Positions 13,193 through 25,209 of a stretch of 64,000 nt of DNA are shown piece after piece. Position numbers and translations under genes: made by a program. The notes under the pieces were generated by a model. That model saw only the letters and a list, made by a program, of their open reading frames with translations, was not told the origin of the DNA and did not search any database. The DNA is taken from NCBI GenBank assembly GCA_032622095.1, contig CP136069.1:41208194-41272193 (forward strand), read 5' to 3'. This DNA is from Siphonodentalium dalli. Taxonomy: Eukaryota; Mollusca; Scaphopoda; Gadilida; Siphonodentaliidae. How positions within the stretch are numbered: the stretch's first letter is position 1; every line of letters begins with the position of its first letter.

Positions 13193-13440
13193 AGAATATT
13201 TATCAAGTCAATCAAATAATATTATTATTCATTAGTTAGCGCTAATATAGGCGCTAACTAATGAATAATATTATTTGATTGACTTGTTAAATAACATCTA
13301 ATAAATATTCTTCATCTTATTCACAACTTTAAGGAGTCCTTCTGGCACACGAGAATGTTTATCGCCGTTTTTATCGCTGTTTGATTTGCACAAAGTGAAC
13401 TCGGCGCATATATTTAATTGATAGAACTCCTGTCTGTCTG
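13193..13440. mobile_element. Second copy of the AT-rich foldback
   Basis: A central inverted repeat around GCTAATATAGGCGCTAAC with arms GAATAATATTATTTGATTGAC, then the shared right arm to TCCTTCTGGCACACGAGAAT. The sequence that follows (ATCGCCGTTT...GAACTCGGCGCATATA) recurs at 15090-15133. Confidence 0.55.
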
Positions 13441-14965
13441 CCTGTCTGTCTGTGTGTGTGTTAGCTATTGTGCCAATACGGGTACATATAACTCTTAAGG
13501 CTATCAGAACGGTTTGATTATTTATATACAACAAAGTCAATAATGTTCAATCATCGGCATCTGGGTTTCTCTTCCTGTCGTCTGCTTGGTTTAGGGTCTT
13601 CTTCCGTCTTCATAGGTTGGGTGTGTCTGCTTGTCTTCTACTCGGTTGAGTTCCGGTTGAGTTTATCTTCCTGTCGTCTGCTCTTCTTCTTCCGTCGGCG
13701 CATCAGTGGGACGTTGTTAGAACCACAAGAGTCATAATGTTACCTTGTGTTTACGTCCATACTTTCGGCTGTTTGTCTAGCTAGCGTCCGAGAATTCTTG
13801 ATACTCGCTGTGTGGTCAGATAGAACTGGTTATCGGTGTCGGCTTTCTTCTTACTAAATGCGCAGAGGGCGTTAATGACGGCCCGGTGCATCTTCACGGC
13901 GCATCGGTTCCAGGCGTACCTAGGGTAATCGGGCGATCGTCATCTCCCTATGGGTCCTATAGACTCTTCTCCTTATCCATCACGCTGCGTTAGGTTTCGG
14001 TAGCTTTTCTAGGCGAAACATCTGGTCTCGCTAATCCTCAAGATCGTTCTGTTTACTCCCCAAATCATTTCCCTATGTATGTGTCGGGGATGATTATTGC
14101 ATGGACGTGCGCTAATTCGTTTTGGTGCCCAGTACTTTGCGATCTAGATGTGGTCAACAGCGGCGCTGATATGTGTGGTAATCGAGCGCCCCTCTGACTT
14201 AGAGATTGCCTGTCTTCTTCCCGGGTTGAAAGTTATGTCCCTGGGGTTGTCTTGGCACACTATGGCCGGGAAAACTGCCAGACGGATTTTGACGAAATTT
14301 GTTACCTAGGGGTAATTTTATCCAGGGAGTGTTTGGACGGGTCAAATCGTGACCCCGGCCTGACCTTGATCTTCAAAAAGGTCAATTCAAGGTCAAATCG
14401 GGTAAAACGGGACGGATTTCGACGAAATTTGATACCTAGAGGTACTTTTGTCCGGGGAGTCTTTTGGACGGGTCAAATCGTTACCCCGACTGACATTGAC
14501 CTTCAAAAAGGTCAATTCAAGGTCAAATCGGGTAAAACGGACGGATTTCGACGAAATTTGATACCTAGGGTTACTTTTGTCCGGGGAGTGTTTTGGACGG
14601 GTCAAATCGTGACCCCGACCTGACCTTCAAAATTGTCAATTCAAGGTCAAATCGCGAATTTTGACGAGATTTCGACGAAATTTGATACCTAGGGTTACTT
14701 TTGTCCTAGGAGTGTTTTTGGACGGGTGAAATCGTGACCCCAACCTGACCTTGACCTTCAAAATTCAAGGTCAAATCGGGTAAAACCGGACGTATTTCGA
14801 CGGGTACTTTTGTCGGGTATTTTTGTCCAGGTAGTGTTTTGGACGGGTCAAATCGTGACCCCGACCTGACCTTGACCTTCAAAATGGTCAATTCAAGGTC
14901 AAATCGCGCAATTCGCCGAAAAGCAGAGGGGAAACAGCCCGGACGAATTCGGGTCCACCAGCTAG
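13441..14965 (+). mobile_element. Helitron-like element, 3' end at 14965
   Basis: The right end has a short GC hairpin (CCCGGACGAATTCGGG, one G-T pair), then CCACCAGCTAG followed by T, the layout of a Helitron 3' terminus. Upstream are about five units of 123-130 bp (GACGGATTTCGACGAAATTTG...) at 14281, 14411, 14540 and 14663, with a weaker fifth. The 5' end is not defined; a GTCTGTCTGCC tract at 13430 may mark it. Region 13543-14240 is GC-richer and without a recognised gene. Confidence 0.55.
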
Positions 14966-14974
14966 TATATATAT

Positions 14975-15145
14975 ATATAGGTGCTAACAAATGAATAATA
15001 TTATTTGATTGACTTATAATAAATAAAATCTAATAAATATTCTTCATCTTATTCACAACTTTAAGGAGTCCTTCTGCCACACGAGAATATTTATCGCCGT
15101 TTGATTTGCACCAAGTGAACTCGGCGCATATATAATTAATAGAAC
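14975..15145. mobile_element. Partial third copy of the AT-rich foldback
   Basis: Repeats the right arm GAATAATATTATTTGATTGAC through TTTAAGGAGTCCTTCTG and the ATCGCCGTTTG...CTCGGCGCATATA block of 13360-13412. Confidence 0.55.
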
Positions 15146-16540
15146 AGACCTCTATTATGATGATCGTGTCGTTATTTGTTTAAAATACGTATCAATTGAC
15201 ATATACGCACCCGTTCCCTCATTAAAATCTACATATATCGCCCATTTTAGGGGACCTCCGCGAATTCGGGGACTGCCGCAAAGTGATCTCCGCAAATAGG
15301 GACTTACTGCAAATCGTCGCACCCAATGCAATTTGTAAACAAATACGATTGACATGCGTTTTAACGAGGTGAGCTTTAATTAAATGAAAGAAGCAATGCT
15401 ATATAAACTATTTGTCATCGACTCAGCCAGTGTGTCATATATCTGTGTCAACTAAGATTCGCTTTGCGTGGTAAAAATGAAAAGTGAAAGTGAAAATTAG
15501 GAGAATCCTATTGAAAATGAAAGTATATTTTGGGAATTCCGCGGCAGATCCAGAGAATCTATACTATAAGTATTATCACTAACTCGCGGTGAATCCGCCA
15601 TTCGGTCTACGGAGATCAAAGTTAAGAAGTAGCATCTATTTTTAGCATACGGCTCCAGTCTGGGAATTCCCAAAATAAAATGGCAACATTTCGTTTCACA
15701 ATCGCATGTGCGACAACTTCATGAAACAAATTAAACAATCACCCTGGTTACATACAATATACGTAGGTTTCGCGCAGTAGATGGATTGAGTGTATCACGT
15801 ATATGCTTTTTGCGTTGTTTTTTTCGCAAATACTAGCTATAATTTATCACTAAATTATGAGAAGTTCCTTGACAAAAGGGGGCGTGACATTCACGACTTA
15901 TGTTGTCTTCAGTTCGATTCGTCCAGTGTCATGGAAACAAGAGCAATATACATGCCTAGTTTGGATAATAATGACATGGCCACAAAACAATTCTTAAACC
16001 CGCAGTTGCACTATAAGAATAACTGAAATTATGTCATCAAATGTTGATAAAAATGCTCGCGCTGTCGAATGTTTACAAAAGGATGCTACTTCTCAACTTG
16101 GACCTTTTACCGGCTTTTACCGGTGGGTTGGATAAAAAGCTAGGAATCGGACCATATGGAACCATCGGCCATCTTGAAATCGCGAACCAGTAGGCCTATA
16201 TAATAAGGCTTTAAATATTGAAGTGAATGTACGATTCCTGGAATTCTATCAGATTTCGCGACTCTGCTCGTTTCGTGATCATAGGTTATATAGGGCCTAT
16301 ATGACCACGAAAACGAGTCGAGTCACGATACATGCATCGGCACAAACACATTGTGTATACGATACATTTTGACTTGATGACCAGAAAATAAAAGATCGCG
16401 ATTACTCCAACAGAACAGGCATGCGCACTCCAATTAAAATTACCCATAATTCACTTCACTACCCCAGGGGCTCCCAATGTGTTATACATTATTTTCAGGC
16501 TATCGGTTAATTGAATACTATTTCCTTTCTACTAAACTAA
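15146..16540. other. No recognisable gene
   Basis: Unique-looking DNA. TTTTGGGAATTCC near 15530 and its inverse near 15660 form a loose inverted pair, and GATGCTACTTCT at 16082 is inverted relative to 15628. These hint at an old element without clear ends. Confidence 0.35.
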
Positions 16541-16544
16541 ACGA

Positions 16545-16800
16545 GACTACTTAATTACCCATAATCCAATCTCCCATTGGACCAGGTTTCATTATTATAT
16601 TTTCAAGAACATATTACACCGGTGGCGTTAAGTTTACAATTTCAGCCTGTACGTGACTCTATCGGTACGATTGAGTCAGGTACGAGAATAGGGGGCCTAC
16701 CTAATTACCCATAATGCAATCGCCCAGTGTACCAGCTGTTATTATATTTTCAAAAACATATTACACCGGTGGCGTAAATTTGAACTATGCATACTCGATC
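16545..16800. repeat. Two-copy direct repeat, about 145 bp period
   Basis: TAATTACCCATAATCCAATC...CATATTACACCGGTGGCGT (from 16551) recurs from about 16700 with small changes. ACCGGTGGCGT also appears alone at 4129. Confidence 0.6.
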
Positions 16801-16982
16801 TCCCACCACAAATCAAATATCCTATTTCTAATTAATTTTAACGCATTTAGGTATCCTAATTAAGCTATATAGTCCAGGAGATATTGGTCGACATCTGCAC
16901 ACCCCCCCCCCCCCCCCCCAGGACTCAACTTCACCCCATTATTTTTTCTTTCTTAATGTCTCCTCTAATTTTTTTTCGGTTG

Positions 16983-17459
16983 TTAAAGGTACTCAATCCG
17001 ATAAAACTCCTCTCAATTACTATTTCAATGGCTTCGGGGGTCAAAAATATTTGATTCGAGTCGAGGAAGTCACCCATCAAAGCTCAGATTTGTTAGATAT
17101 CGATTTTAGAAATCTATTATTTTTCATTATCGGGAATACTATCTGGCCCAGAACTCAGTCAAAATTGCGTTAAAATTACCACTTGATTTTAGAGTTATCC
17201 ATCCTTGTCTGTTTGAATAGATTTGGAGTACACATCCAGAGCAGATTACGGCAGTTATTAGTACTCATCTCGAGTTAATAACAAATTTCAAAAATCAATA
17301 TCTAATAACTCTGAGCTTTGTTTGATGGGTTCCTCGACTCGAATCAAATATTTTTTACCCCTAAAGCCAAAAAAATAGTAATATAGGACCCTCTGATCGG
17401 ATTGTTGTTGTTGGAATCTGTTGAGATGGGGACCCTCTTTACGGATTGAGTACCTTTAA
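16983..17459. mobile_element. TTAA element with AGGTACTCAATCCG termini
   Basis: Both ends are TTAA followed by AGGTACTCAATCCG in inverted orientation, so a TTAA target is likely. The subterminal ATTTGATTCGAGTCGAGGAA also pairs with TTCCTCGACTCGAATCAAAT near the other end. Non-coding. A near full-length copy is at 27252-27739. Confidence 0.75.
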
Positions 17460-17460
17460 C

Positions 17461-17930
17461 ATTGACATGTAGATAAGAACGAGTCATTTTGGGGTCATTA
17501 GGCCAAAAAACATGGCCGCTGGTGGCCATCTTGGATTTCAAATTTGAATCCATTGGCGCGGGCTACAGGCCGTACTGTTTGTCTGATCATCATAAAATTT
17601 GTCATGACTGTTGATATTGACATGCAGATGGGAACGAGTCATTTTAGCATCATTCGGCCAAAAAACATGGCCGCTGGTGGTCATCTTGGATTTTACTCTT
17701 TGCATCACTAAATCCTTTGACACATCCTACAGACCACATGATCCCACATCTCTGATCCGATCATCACCAAACTTCATATGGATCATCGGGGTGACCTCTT
17801 GATGGGAACGAGTCATTTTGAGGTCATTCGGCAAAAAAATATGGCCATTTTGGATTTTACTCTTTGGTATGACTAAATATTTCTACAAAATCCATTAGCA
17901 TGGGTTATAGACCGATCTCATTTACATCTT
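17461..17930. repeat. GGCCATCTTGGATTT tandem repeats, first block
   Basis: Units of roughly 150-180 bp share ATGTAGATGGGAACGAGTCA, TTTTGGGGTCATTCGGCC, ACATGGCCGCTGG and GGCCATCTTGGATTT, at about 17511, 17667 and 17837. The minus-strand open frames here are products of the repeat. Confidence 0.7.
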
Positions 17931-17934
17931 GTCT

Positions 17935-18415
17935 TACTTAGACATTTCAATTAGCACCTTTCCTAATTCCTCCATTTACTGTTAACCAATAAATTCCCCT
18001 ACCTAAGTTGAGCTACAGTGTCATTGACACTTTCATTTGAAATGCCGCTTCAGTTATCAGAATCGATTAATTGCCCAAAAATAATGCTGACCAGTCAACT
18101 ACAGTATAAAATTGCCCAAAACCTTTTATTTATCAACGTTTTGTTCAACGAAATTTTGCCGGTTGTCAGATATCTGACACAAAAAAGCCACTGGATTTTA
18201 GAGTTATCGATCTTCATCCGCTATCTGGTCAGATAATTCTTCTCGTCGTACAGTTTACTGGGCCACCTAAAATAATAATAATAGATTTCAAACATTGATA
18301 TCTGATCACTCCTAGCTTTGATGGGTGGGTTCCTCGACTCGAATCAAATATGTTTTACCCCCGAAGCCAAGGAAATAGTAATTTGCGAGCGTTAATTCGG
18401 ATTGAGTACCCATTC
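17935..18415. mobile_element. Degraded AGGTACTCAATCCG-family copy
   Basis: The right half GAGCTTTGATGGGTGGGTTCC...CGGATTGAGTACC matches the 16983 element. The inner part (TTATCAGAATCGATTAATTGC) matches 32585-32610. The left terminus is missing. Confidence 0.55.
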
Positions 18416-18455
18416 ACATGAATCGACACATGTTATTTCGTCACAAAAACAAACA

Positions 18456-18709
18456 CAAGCCTTGAAATAGTGTGTCTGTCATTTGCAGAATGAGGTCCAC
18501 AGAGGGTGAATTTAGTGATGCTACCCCGCATAGTGGGCTAGCATCACCAAATTCTCCCTCTGGTGACCTCATTCTGCTGAGGTGTAAGCAGAATGAGGTC
18601 CCCAGAGGGTGAATTTGGTGATGCTAGCCCGCTATGCGGGGTAGCATCACTAAATTCACCTTCTGGGGACCTCATTCTGCAAATGACAGACACACTATTT
18701 CAAGGCTTG
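18456..18709. mobile_element. C3 foldback, double form
   Basis: Ends CAAGCCTTGAAATAGTGTG / inverse. Inside are two palindromes in a row, each built on GCAGAATGAGGTCC and GGGTGAATTT..., separated by GAGGTGTAAGC. Confidence 0.8.
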
Positions 18710-18827
18710 ATTTTGAATAATTCCTCTTTTCTCGAATTCACAAACTGGCAATACCCATATGCAACTAAAAAGTTCAATATATTTATGAACTATAATAGTT
18801 GAATGCAGGATGACCCCGACCTGTTAT

Positions 18828-20240
18828 TAGCTCAACTTTACTTTGTAAAGTTTGAGCTATTGCCATGGTTTGTATCCGTCGTCCATGTGTGTGTGTGTGT
18901 GTTTGTGATCCATTAACAATTTCCTTTAGCATGGGCTACAGGGGGGTACCTTTGGTCGGATCATTATGAGAGTGAGAGCTTTCCGATGAATGGCAACAAG
19001 CCATATTTCCGACTAAATCCTGAAAAATTACCCATAATTCTGCTGTGGTTAAGGAGTCGATTATTTAGGGCATGACAAATTTCATTTTGGGATCAATCGG
19101 CCATAAAACATGGCTGCTGGTAGCCATCTTGAATTTTACTCTTTAAATGACTAAATCCTTTGTCTCAGGCTACAATTCGTACCTCTGGTCGAATCATTAT
19201 GAAATTTGTCATGGCTGTTGACATTGACATGTAGATGGGACTGAATAAATTTGGGTCATTTGGCAAAAAAACATGGCTGCCAGTGGCCATCTTGGATTTC
19301 AAAATTCAATCCATTACCACGGGTTTCAGGTCGTTCTGTTAATCATGGAATTTGTCATGGATGATAATATTGATATGTAGATGGTAACGAGTAATTTTGG
19401 GGTCATTCGGCCACAAAGCATGGCTGCTGGCAGCCATCTTGGAATTTACTCTTTGCGTGACTAATTCCTTTGGTATGGGCTACAGGTTGTACCCTTGGTT
19501 GGATCATAATGAAATTTGTCATGGATGTTAACATTGACATGTAGATGGGAAAGACTCATTTTGGGGTCATTCGGCCATAAAACATGGCTGCTGGTAGCCA
19601 TCTTGGATTTTATTGGCTGTTGACATTGACATGTAGATGGGAACAAGTCATTTGGGGTCATTCAGCCATAAAACATGGCTGCTGGCCATATTGGATTTTC
19701 TCTTTGCATGACTAAATCCTTTGGCACAGGCTTCAAGTCGTACCTTTAGTCAGATCATTATGAAATTTGTCATGGCTGTTGCCATTGATATGTAGATGGA
19801 GGGAAAAAGAGCTATTTTGGGATCATTTGGCAAAAAACATGGCCGCCAGTGGCCATCTTGGATTTCAAAATTCAATTCATTAGCATATGCTACAGGCATG
19901 GGGACGAGTCATTTTGGAATCAATCGGCAATAAAACATGGCTACTGGCAGCCATCTTGGATTTTACTCTTTCCAGGACTAAATCCTTTGGCACACACCGT
20001 ACAGTCCACTTCCCTCTTACGATCATCATCAAACTTCATATTGATCTTCACTTCCCTCATCCGATCATCACCAAACTTCATTTTGATCTTGATATTGATC
20101 TACTAAATGGGAGCTATCAAATGTTTTTGAATTTCATTGGAAAATACAGCTGCCAGAGGCCATCTTGGATTTTACTTTATAGATTAGTGCAGTGGCCAAA
20201 TCGAAAAAGAGCTCCAGTTTTCGAGATTCCCCACCCACCG
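18828..20240. repeat. GGCCATCTTGG tandem-repeat element with hairpin end
   Basis: A hairpin (AGCTCAACTTTACTTTG / TTTGAGCT) and a (GT)n tract open the region. Then come about eight further units of the ACATGGCTGCTGG-CCATCTTGGATTTT repeat (19107, 19273, 19420, 19582, 19673, 19839, 19937, 20148). A half T2 element is embedded at 18971-19074. Confidence 0.6.
18971..19074. mobile_element. Half of a T2 MITE
   Basis: Only the right arm remains, from GTGAGAGCTTTCCGATGAATG to TTATTTAGGGCAT. It belongs to the ATTACCC/ATAAT subfamily. Confidence 0.7.
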
Positions 20241-21200
20241 TAGAACAAGTTGAAAACAACTTTTTTCAAAGAAGAAATATATATTGTTCACGAAAATGAT
20301 AGTGAAAAATAACGTAATTGTTGGTGGCTATTGTCAAATCGACGATGAACGATACCCACCAGTGACTTTTTCCAGAAATTAACGATTTTGGTAAAGCAAG
20401 GCTTGCAGCTATTTCCTAACTTATTTGCCAACTTTGTTCGTGTTGAAATTACTACATCATATCATATCTCTACTTGATATGAAAAAAGTATTGGTTAATT
20501 TGGATTTTCCTGCCATTTGGAGCCGAAACATTTATTTTTTACTAAAAAAAATCGCTCTTTTTCACAAAAATATTTGTTTTCAAACGTTATCATTCCAATG
20601 AATATTGCAATAATGCCAAAATGTTTAATCCATTGGGTGTAGGAGTTATCTGACAAGCATATGTAGATAGAAGTGAACAGAAATTTAGAATGGTTTGTTA
20701 AATAATGGATTTTAGCTATACCCCTCCCCAAACACATTTTTGGTCAAAAAATTTAAATGTTTTGTTAAGAACTTTACGAAATTTTCCAATTAATCATAAT
20801 GGGACCCAACATGACTTGTTTGCTGACAATTGGGCCCGGGGACATTGCTGAGTGATTAAAGACGCGATCAGGCCTCCAGACCCCAAGTTACAACCACAAC
20901 ACATCTTATTGATATTATAAAGAGCTGTAAATAAACATGCATCGACATAGACTTTGTAGCCTTGTAGGACTGAAATATTTGTTATAAACAACATATGACA
21001 TAATGTATAAATAGAGTCTCACAAATATCAAACAAAATCACTTTTGTTGCCAATGTGATTGTTAGTGTCCCTCTAAATAATAAGCAGTAAATATAAAATA
21101 AATATGTTCAAATGAATCCCCACTATAGTCTCACCAAGTTGGCAGTTCTCTCAGTTTTCCAAAAGCAAAATATATGTATAGTGTGATGTGTAACTGAGAG
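20241..21200. other. No recognisable gene or element
   Basis: AT-rich unique-looking sequence between two repeat blocks. Confidence 0.4.
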
Positions 21201-21204
21201 AACG

Positions 21205-23700
21205 TTGTCATATATTCAGCTCCTTGGGTGTTCAAGATTTAAAATAGGGTAGGTGGTTTCCAAACCATTGTCTTTCTTATATTTGCCGTTCTCTTTTTGT
21301 AAGGTGCTGCAGGCTTTCAGAAAACGAGCCCATCGAAAGTAATTAAATATTTAATGATCGAATAGCCTTTCTCCACTAAAACATATACATCATTTTAGTT
21401 TGTGGTATGTATGTTCAAGACTTCAGATAGGGTAGAGGGTCCCAAAAACAATACAAATTCGCCTTTCGTATTTGCCAGCCGATTACTGCAAAGTGTCCCA
21501 GACTTCCAGGAGCCAGGAACCAACCTATCCGTATAAATTGTTTACTTCCTGATAGAACTACCCTCTGAGGTAGCAGTACATGATTTCACAGGTTGTAGGG
21601 GGTCTGAAAAATAGAAATATAAGTATCTGGGGGGCATAACGGCCAGTGTAGTCTGTGTTAACTGTGTCGTTACTGGTTTGAAGGCTTATTTATTTTACAA
21701 AACTGGGAAAGTTCTCAAAAAAGTGAAAAATTTGGATACGCAACAGGGTTTTCGTATTCAGTGAAGGCCAACTCTGTGTTATTGGTTACAGGAAAATAGC
21801 CCGATTTCTCTCCCCTGAATTCTGTCATCTGGGCTCGCAAGACTTTTTTTTTCAAATTGATACGACAACTTTTTTTCTATTTAAAATATTTCTCAGCTCT
21901 ATCATAGCTCTATCAGGTGGAAGAATCTTATTTATTGACATTCGCTCTATCATGGTCTGTTTTTGGGTAGAAAATGGCCAATTTGAGTGAAAAAATGGGT
22001 AAAATTGAGCGGTTCGTGTGTGCAAACCAAGGGGCATAACTCAATGACATATTGTACGAAGAACCAAAAGTACATTTAAATGATTACACCTAAAATTTCT
22101 GTCGAAATTAAAACTTGCTTGATTGGATATATGCCAACGATAATGGCTTAGCATTGATTTGAAGTACAGTACCCCCTCCCAGGTTGGCAAAATTGCTGGA
22201 AATCGTGTATTGCTACCTGACCACAGCCTCAGTTAAACTGAGAGCTATCCCTTCAGTTCATGGTATTTTCAGGACTTAAGATAGCGTAGGTGATCACACA
22301 AACAGTTAAAATTGGCATTTTTGTTATTTGCCAGCCGCTTTTGTAAAGTGTCACATGCTGTTGGCAACTGACACAGCCTTATTACATATATCGTATAATG
22401 CCGGATTGAATAGCCCTTCGGCCACAACAATTATTGATATTGAGAGCATAATCCCTTCAATACATCAGGTGTTCAAGACTTAAGATAGCGTAGGTGATCA
22501 CACAAACAGTTAAAATTAGCATTTTTGTTATTTGCCAGCCGCTTTTGTAAAGTGTCACAAGATTTTGGCAACTGACACAGCCTTATATATCGTACTAGCC
22601 GACGAGCCCGACGTTGTCCGGGCTATTCAAAAAACAAATTTCAAGTCGATAGCTCCACCCGTTTCCGAGATCTCGTCTGCGCATGCGCGAAGCTGGCGTC
22701 GCACGGGCTCGGCGACCCGATAAAATTCGTATCCGGGGCAAGATACATTCACATACCAAATTTCAAGTCGATAGCTCCACCCGTTTCCGAGATCTCGTCT
22801 GCGCATGCGAAGCTGGCGTCGCACGGGCTCGGCGACCCGATAAAATTTGTATCCGGGGCAAGATACATTCACACACCAAATTTCAAGTCGATAGCTCCAC
22901 CCGTTTCCGAGATCTCGTCTGCGCATGCGCGAAGCTGGCGTCGCACGGGCTCGGCGACCCGATAAAATTCGTATTCGGGGCAAGATACATTCACATACCA
23001 AATTTCAAGTCGATAGCTCCACCCGTTTCCGAGATCTCGTCTGCGCATGCGCTGCTCGGGCATCGCACTGGCTCGCCAATACGACAACGACCACCGCCTG
23101 GTCAAACTACATACACGTACCAAGTTTCGTCCCGATCGGTCGAGAATCGTAGATTTGTATTAATGACAAACAGACAAACAGAGACAGACAGAGGTCTTCA
23201 AAATATATATGAGATAATGCCGGATTGAATGGCCCTTCGGCCACAACATTTATTGATATTGAGAGCATAATCCCTTCAATACATCATAAAATAGACTTAA
23301 AATAGGGTATGGGTACATAACACAGTGAAAATGTTCCAGCCGCTTGATGTGAAGTGTCACATGATACAGGCTTACATGAACCAACACATCCATCGTGTGC
23401 ATAAATATTATCCTGATAAAAACTAACAGGTCACACCCTCGGTTAATATTGAGAGCATATCATTTCAGCATGTGCTGTCTTCAAGACTTCAAATAGGGTA
23501 GTGGGTCCTCAAAATTTTGCCTTTCTTATTTTCCAGCCACTTTGCGTAAAGTACTATGCTCATGTTTTCTGAATCCAACTATATAAATTATACAACTACC
23601 CATTGTCCATACACTCAGTTAATACTGAGAAGATACCATTCCAGTTCGTGGTGTGTTCTAGTCTTCAAAGTGTCCCTGGCTGTCGGGTATTAGCCCTGAT
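21205..23700. repeat. Degenerate tandem array, about 215-bp unit
   Basis: Recurring blocks TTCAAGACTTAAGATAGGGTAGGTGG, TTTGCCAGCCGCTTTTGTAAAGTGTCAC and ATTGAGAGCATAATCCCTTC appear at about 21230, 21415, 22270, 22470, 23300 and 23480. Two central units (22231-22450 and 22450-22594 with 23215-23270) are nearly identical; the outer ones are diverged. A Helitron interrupts one unit. Confidence 0.65.
22595..23214 (-). mobile_element. Complete non-autonomous Helitron, 620 bp
   Basis: Read on the minus strand it starts TCTCATATATATTTTG. It ends with hairpin AGCCCGGACAACGTCGGGCT, then CGTCGGCTAG, with A before and T after: the Helitron signature (insertion between A and T, 5' TC, 3' CTAG). It holds four tandem 120-122 bp units at 22635, 22757, 22877 and 22999, rich in CG. 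The neighbouring repeat unit near 22400 shows the uninterrupted site cgta-taatgccgg. The 181-codon frame across it is repeat-derived. Confidence 0.85.
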
Positions 23701-24650
23701 AGAATAGTAATTTGTCCATACTGTCGTTTTATGTCTAATGTGCCTGTACTATATATAATCTGAGCAATTATTAAGAGACAATAAAAACAATGAATTTTAA
23801 TACATTTGAGAGGTTGAAAATATTATTTTCTTTTTTATCCCTTTCGGTACCAAGAATTGCTAGAATAATTAATAATTTCACACAACACTCCAGTCATCAA
23901 ATATTTGTCTTGTCTTGGCTCTATCAGAGGAGGCTTCATTTGTATCATAATGTTGAGTTAGATTTTTAATTGCATAATATAGCATCATACCCCCATATAT
24001 TATAATGAAGAATATGGCAGTCACAAAAATTTAAGCTAAAATAAAAACAAATGTTGATATGCAGTGTAGTCAACTCAAGCAGGGACAATCAACTGGAATA
24101 TTGTGTCACTATTGTATTGCTTGTGCCAAATTTCACAAAGAAATGCCTGACAGATTTTGAGAAAATCCATTTTGAAATACCAGGAAATTATGGCAAAACG
24201 AGCGCCGGACCCTTAAATACACTAATATGCATGGCCTCCCCATTTATAAGTATAAAATAAAGAAAATAGGCATAAATATTTTATTGTCACCAGCAGTAAA
24301 TTTCAATTTTATATACAATATTGTTTGACAAAAGCACAATATGGAGTGGAGGCCACCAGTCATGGGCTACAATAACTCTTGCTTCATATTTTGGTAACTA
24401 GGTAACTAAATCACGTTAATATACTTCCGTTACTCCTGGCCTTCATATGGAAATATGGATATGTTTGATTAAAGTAAGAAACTATTTTGACCAAGTCGCC
24501 TGGTAAGCAGAGCTGAATTGGTCAATTGACATGTTTTCGTTGGTTAGGATATTGAAATGTTGATTTGGGTAACCAGGACCTCCAAAACGTTGATTAGGAT
24601 CTTCAAACCGCGAAGGAAAATAGAACTTTACAAAATCCCCAAGCATGCAT
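23700..24650. other. No recognisable gene or element
   Basis: AT-rich sequence; short frames only. Confidence 0.4.
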
Positions 24651-24653
24651 GTA

Positions 24654-24866
24654 CAGTAATGCTCTAAGTAAGCGACTTCTTAACCACAGCAGAATTATGG
24701 GTAACTTTTCAGGATTTAGTCGAAAATATGGCTTGTTGCCATTCATCGGAAAGCTCTCCCCGAGAGCTTTCCGATGAATGGCAACAAGCCATATTTTCGA
24801 CTAAATCCTGAAAAGTTACCCATAATTCTGCTGTGGTTAAGAAGTCGCTTACTTAGAGCACTACTG
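24654..24866. mobile_element. T2 MITE, near-perfect palindrome
   Basis: 213 bp flanked by TA. The two arms share private variants (GCTCTAAG, GTAAGCGACTTC, GTCGAAAATATGG) and differ by about one base over nearly 100 bp. Confidence 0.88.
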
Positions 24867-25016
24867 TACTTATAGTAGATGAAACCGATGGCACATGATG
24901 CAACAATGTTTGGAGTTTGGAGATCCTGGCTAACCAAATCAACATTTTAGAGATAATGGGAACATGCAAACTTGAGCAATTCAGTTATATTTATGGCCAG
25001 GTACAAACATCACCTA

Positions 25017-25203
25017 CAGTAATGCCCTAAGTAATCGACCCCTTAACCACAGCAGAATTATGGGTAACTTTTCAGGATTTTTCGGAAAGCTCTCACTGAG
25101 AGCTTTCCAATGAATGGCAACAAGCCATATTTTCGACTAAATCCTGAAAAGTTACCCATAAAATCTGCTGTGGTTAAGGAGTCGATTATTTAGGGCATTA
25201 CTG
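25017..25203. mobile_element. T2 MITE
   Basis: CAGTAATGCCCTAAG / inverse termini between TA dinucleotides. The centre is shortened on the left arm. Confidence 0.82.
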
Positions 25204-25209
25204 TACACA

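Noticed and set aside
14252-14623. 123-codon frame with repeated FDEICYLG / RGVFWTGQIVTP-like units
   Set aside because: It follows the ~130-bp tandem units of the Helitron-like element and is not a protein repeat.
17344-19661. Minus-strand frames reading KSKMATSGHVFWPNDPKM
   Set aside because: Translations of the GGCCATCTTGG tandem repeat, with no conserved length or start.
22683-23228. 181-codon open frame on the plus strand with repeated peptide units
   Set aside because: It is produced by the 120-122 bp tandem units of the Helitron; both strands and other frames are equally open.
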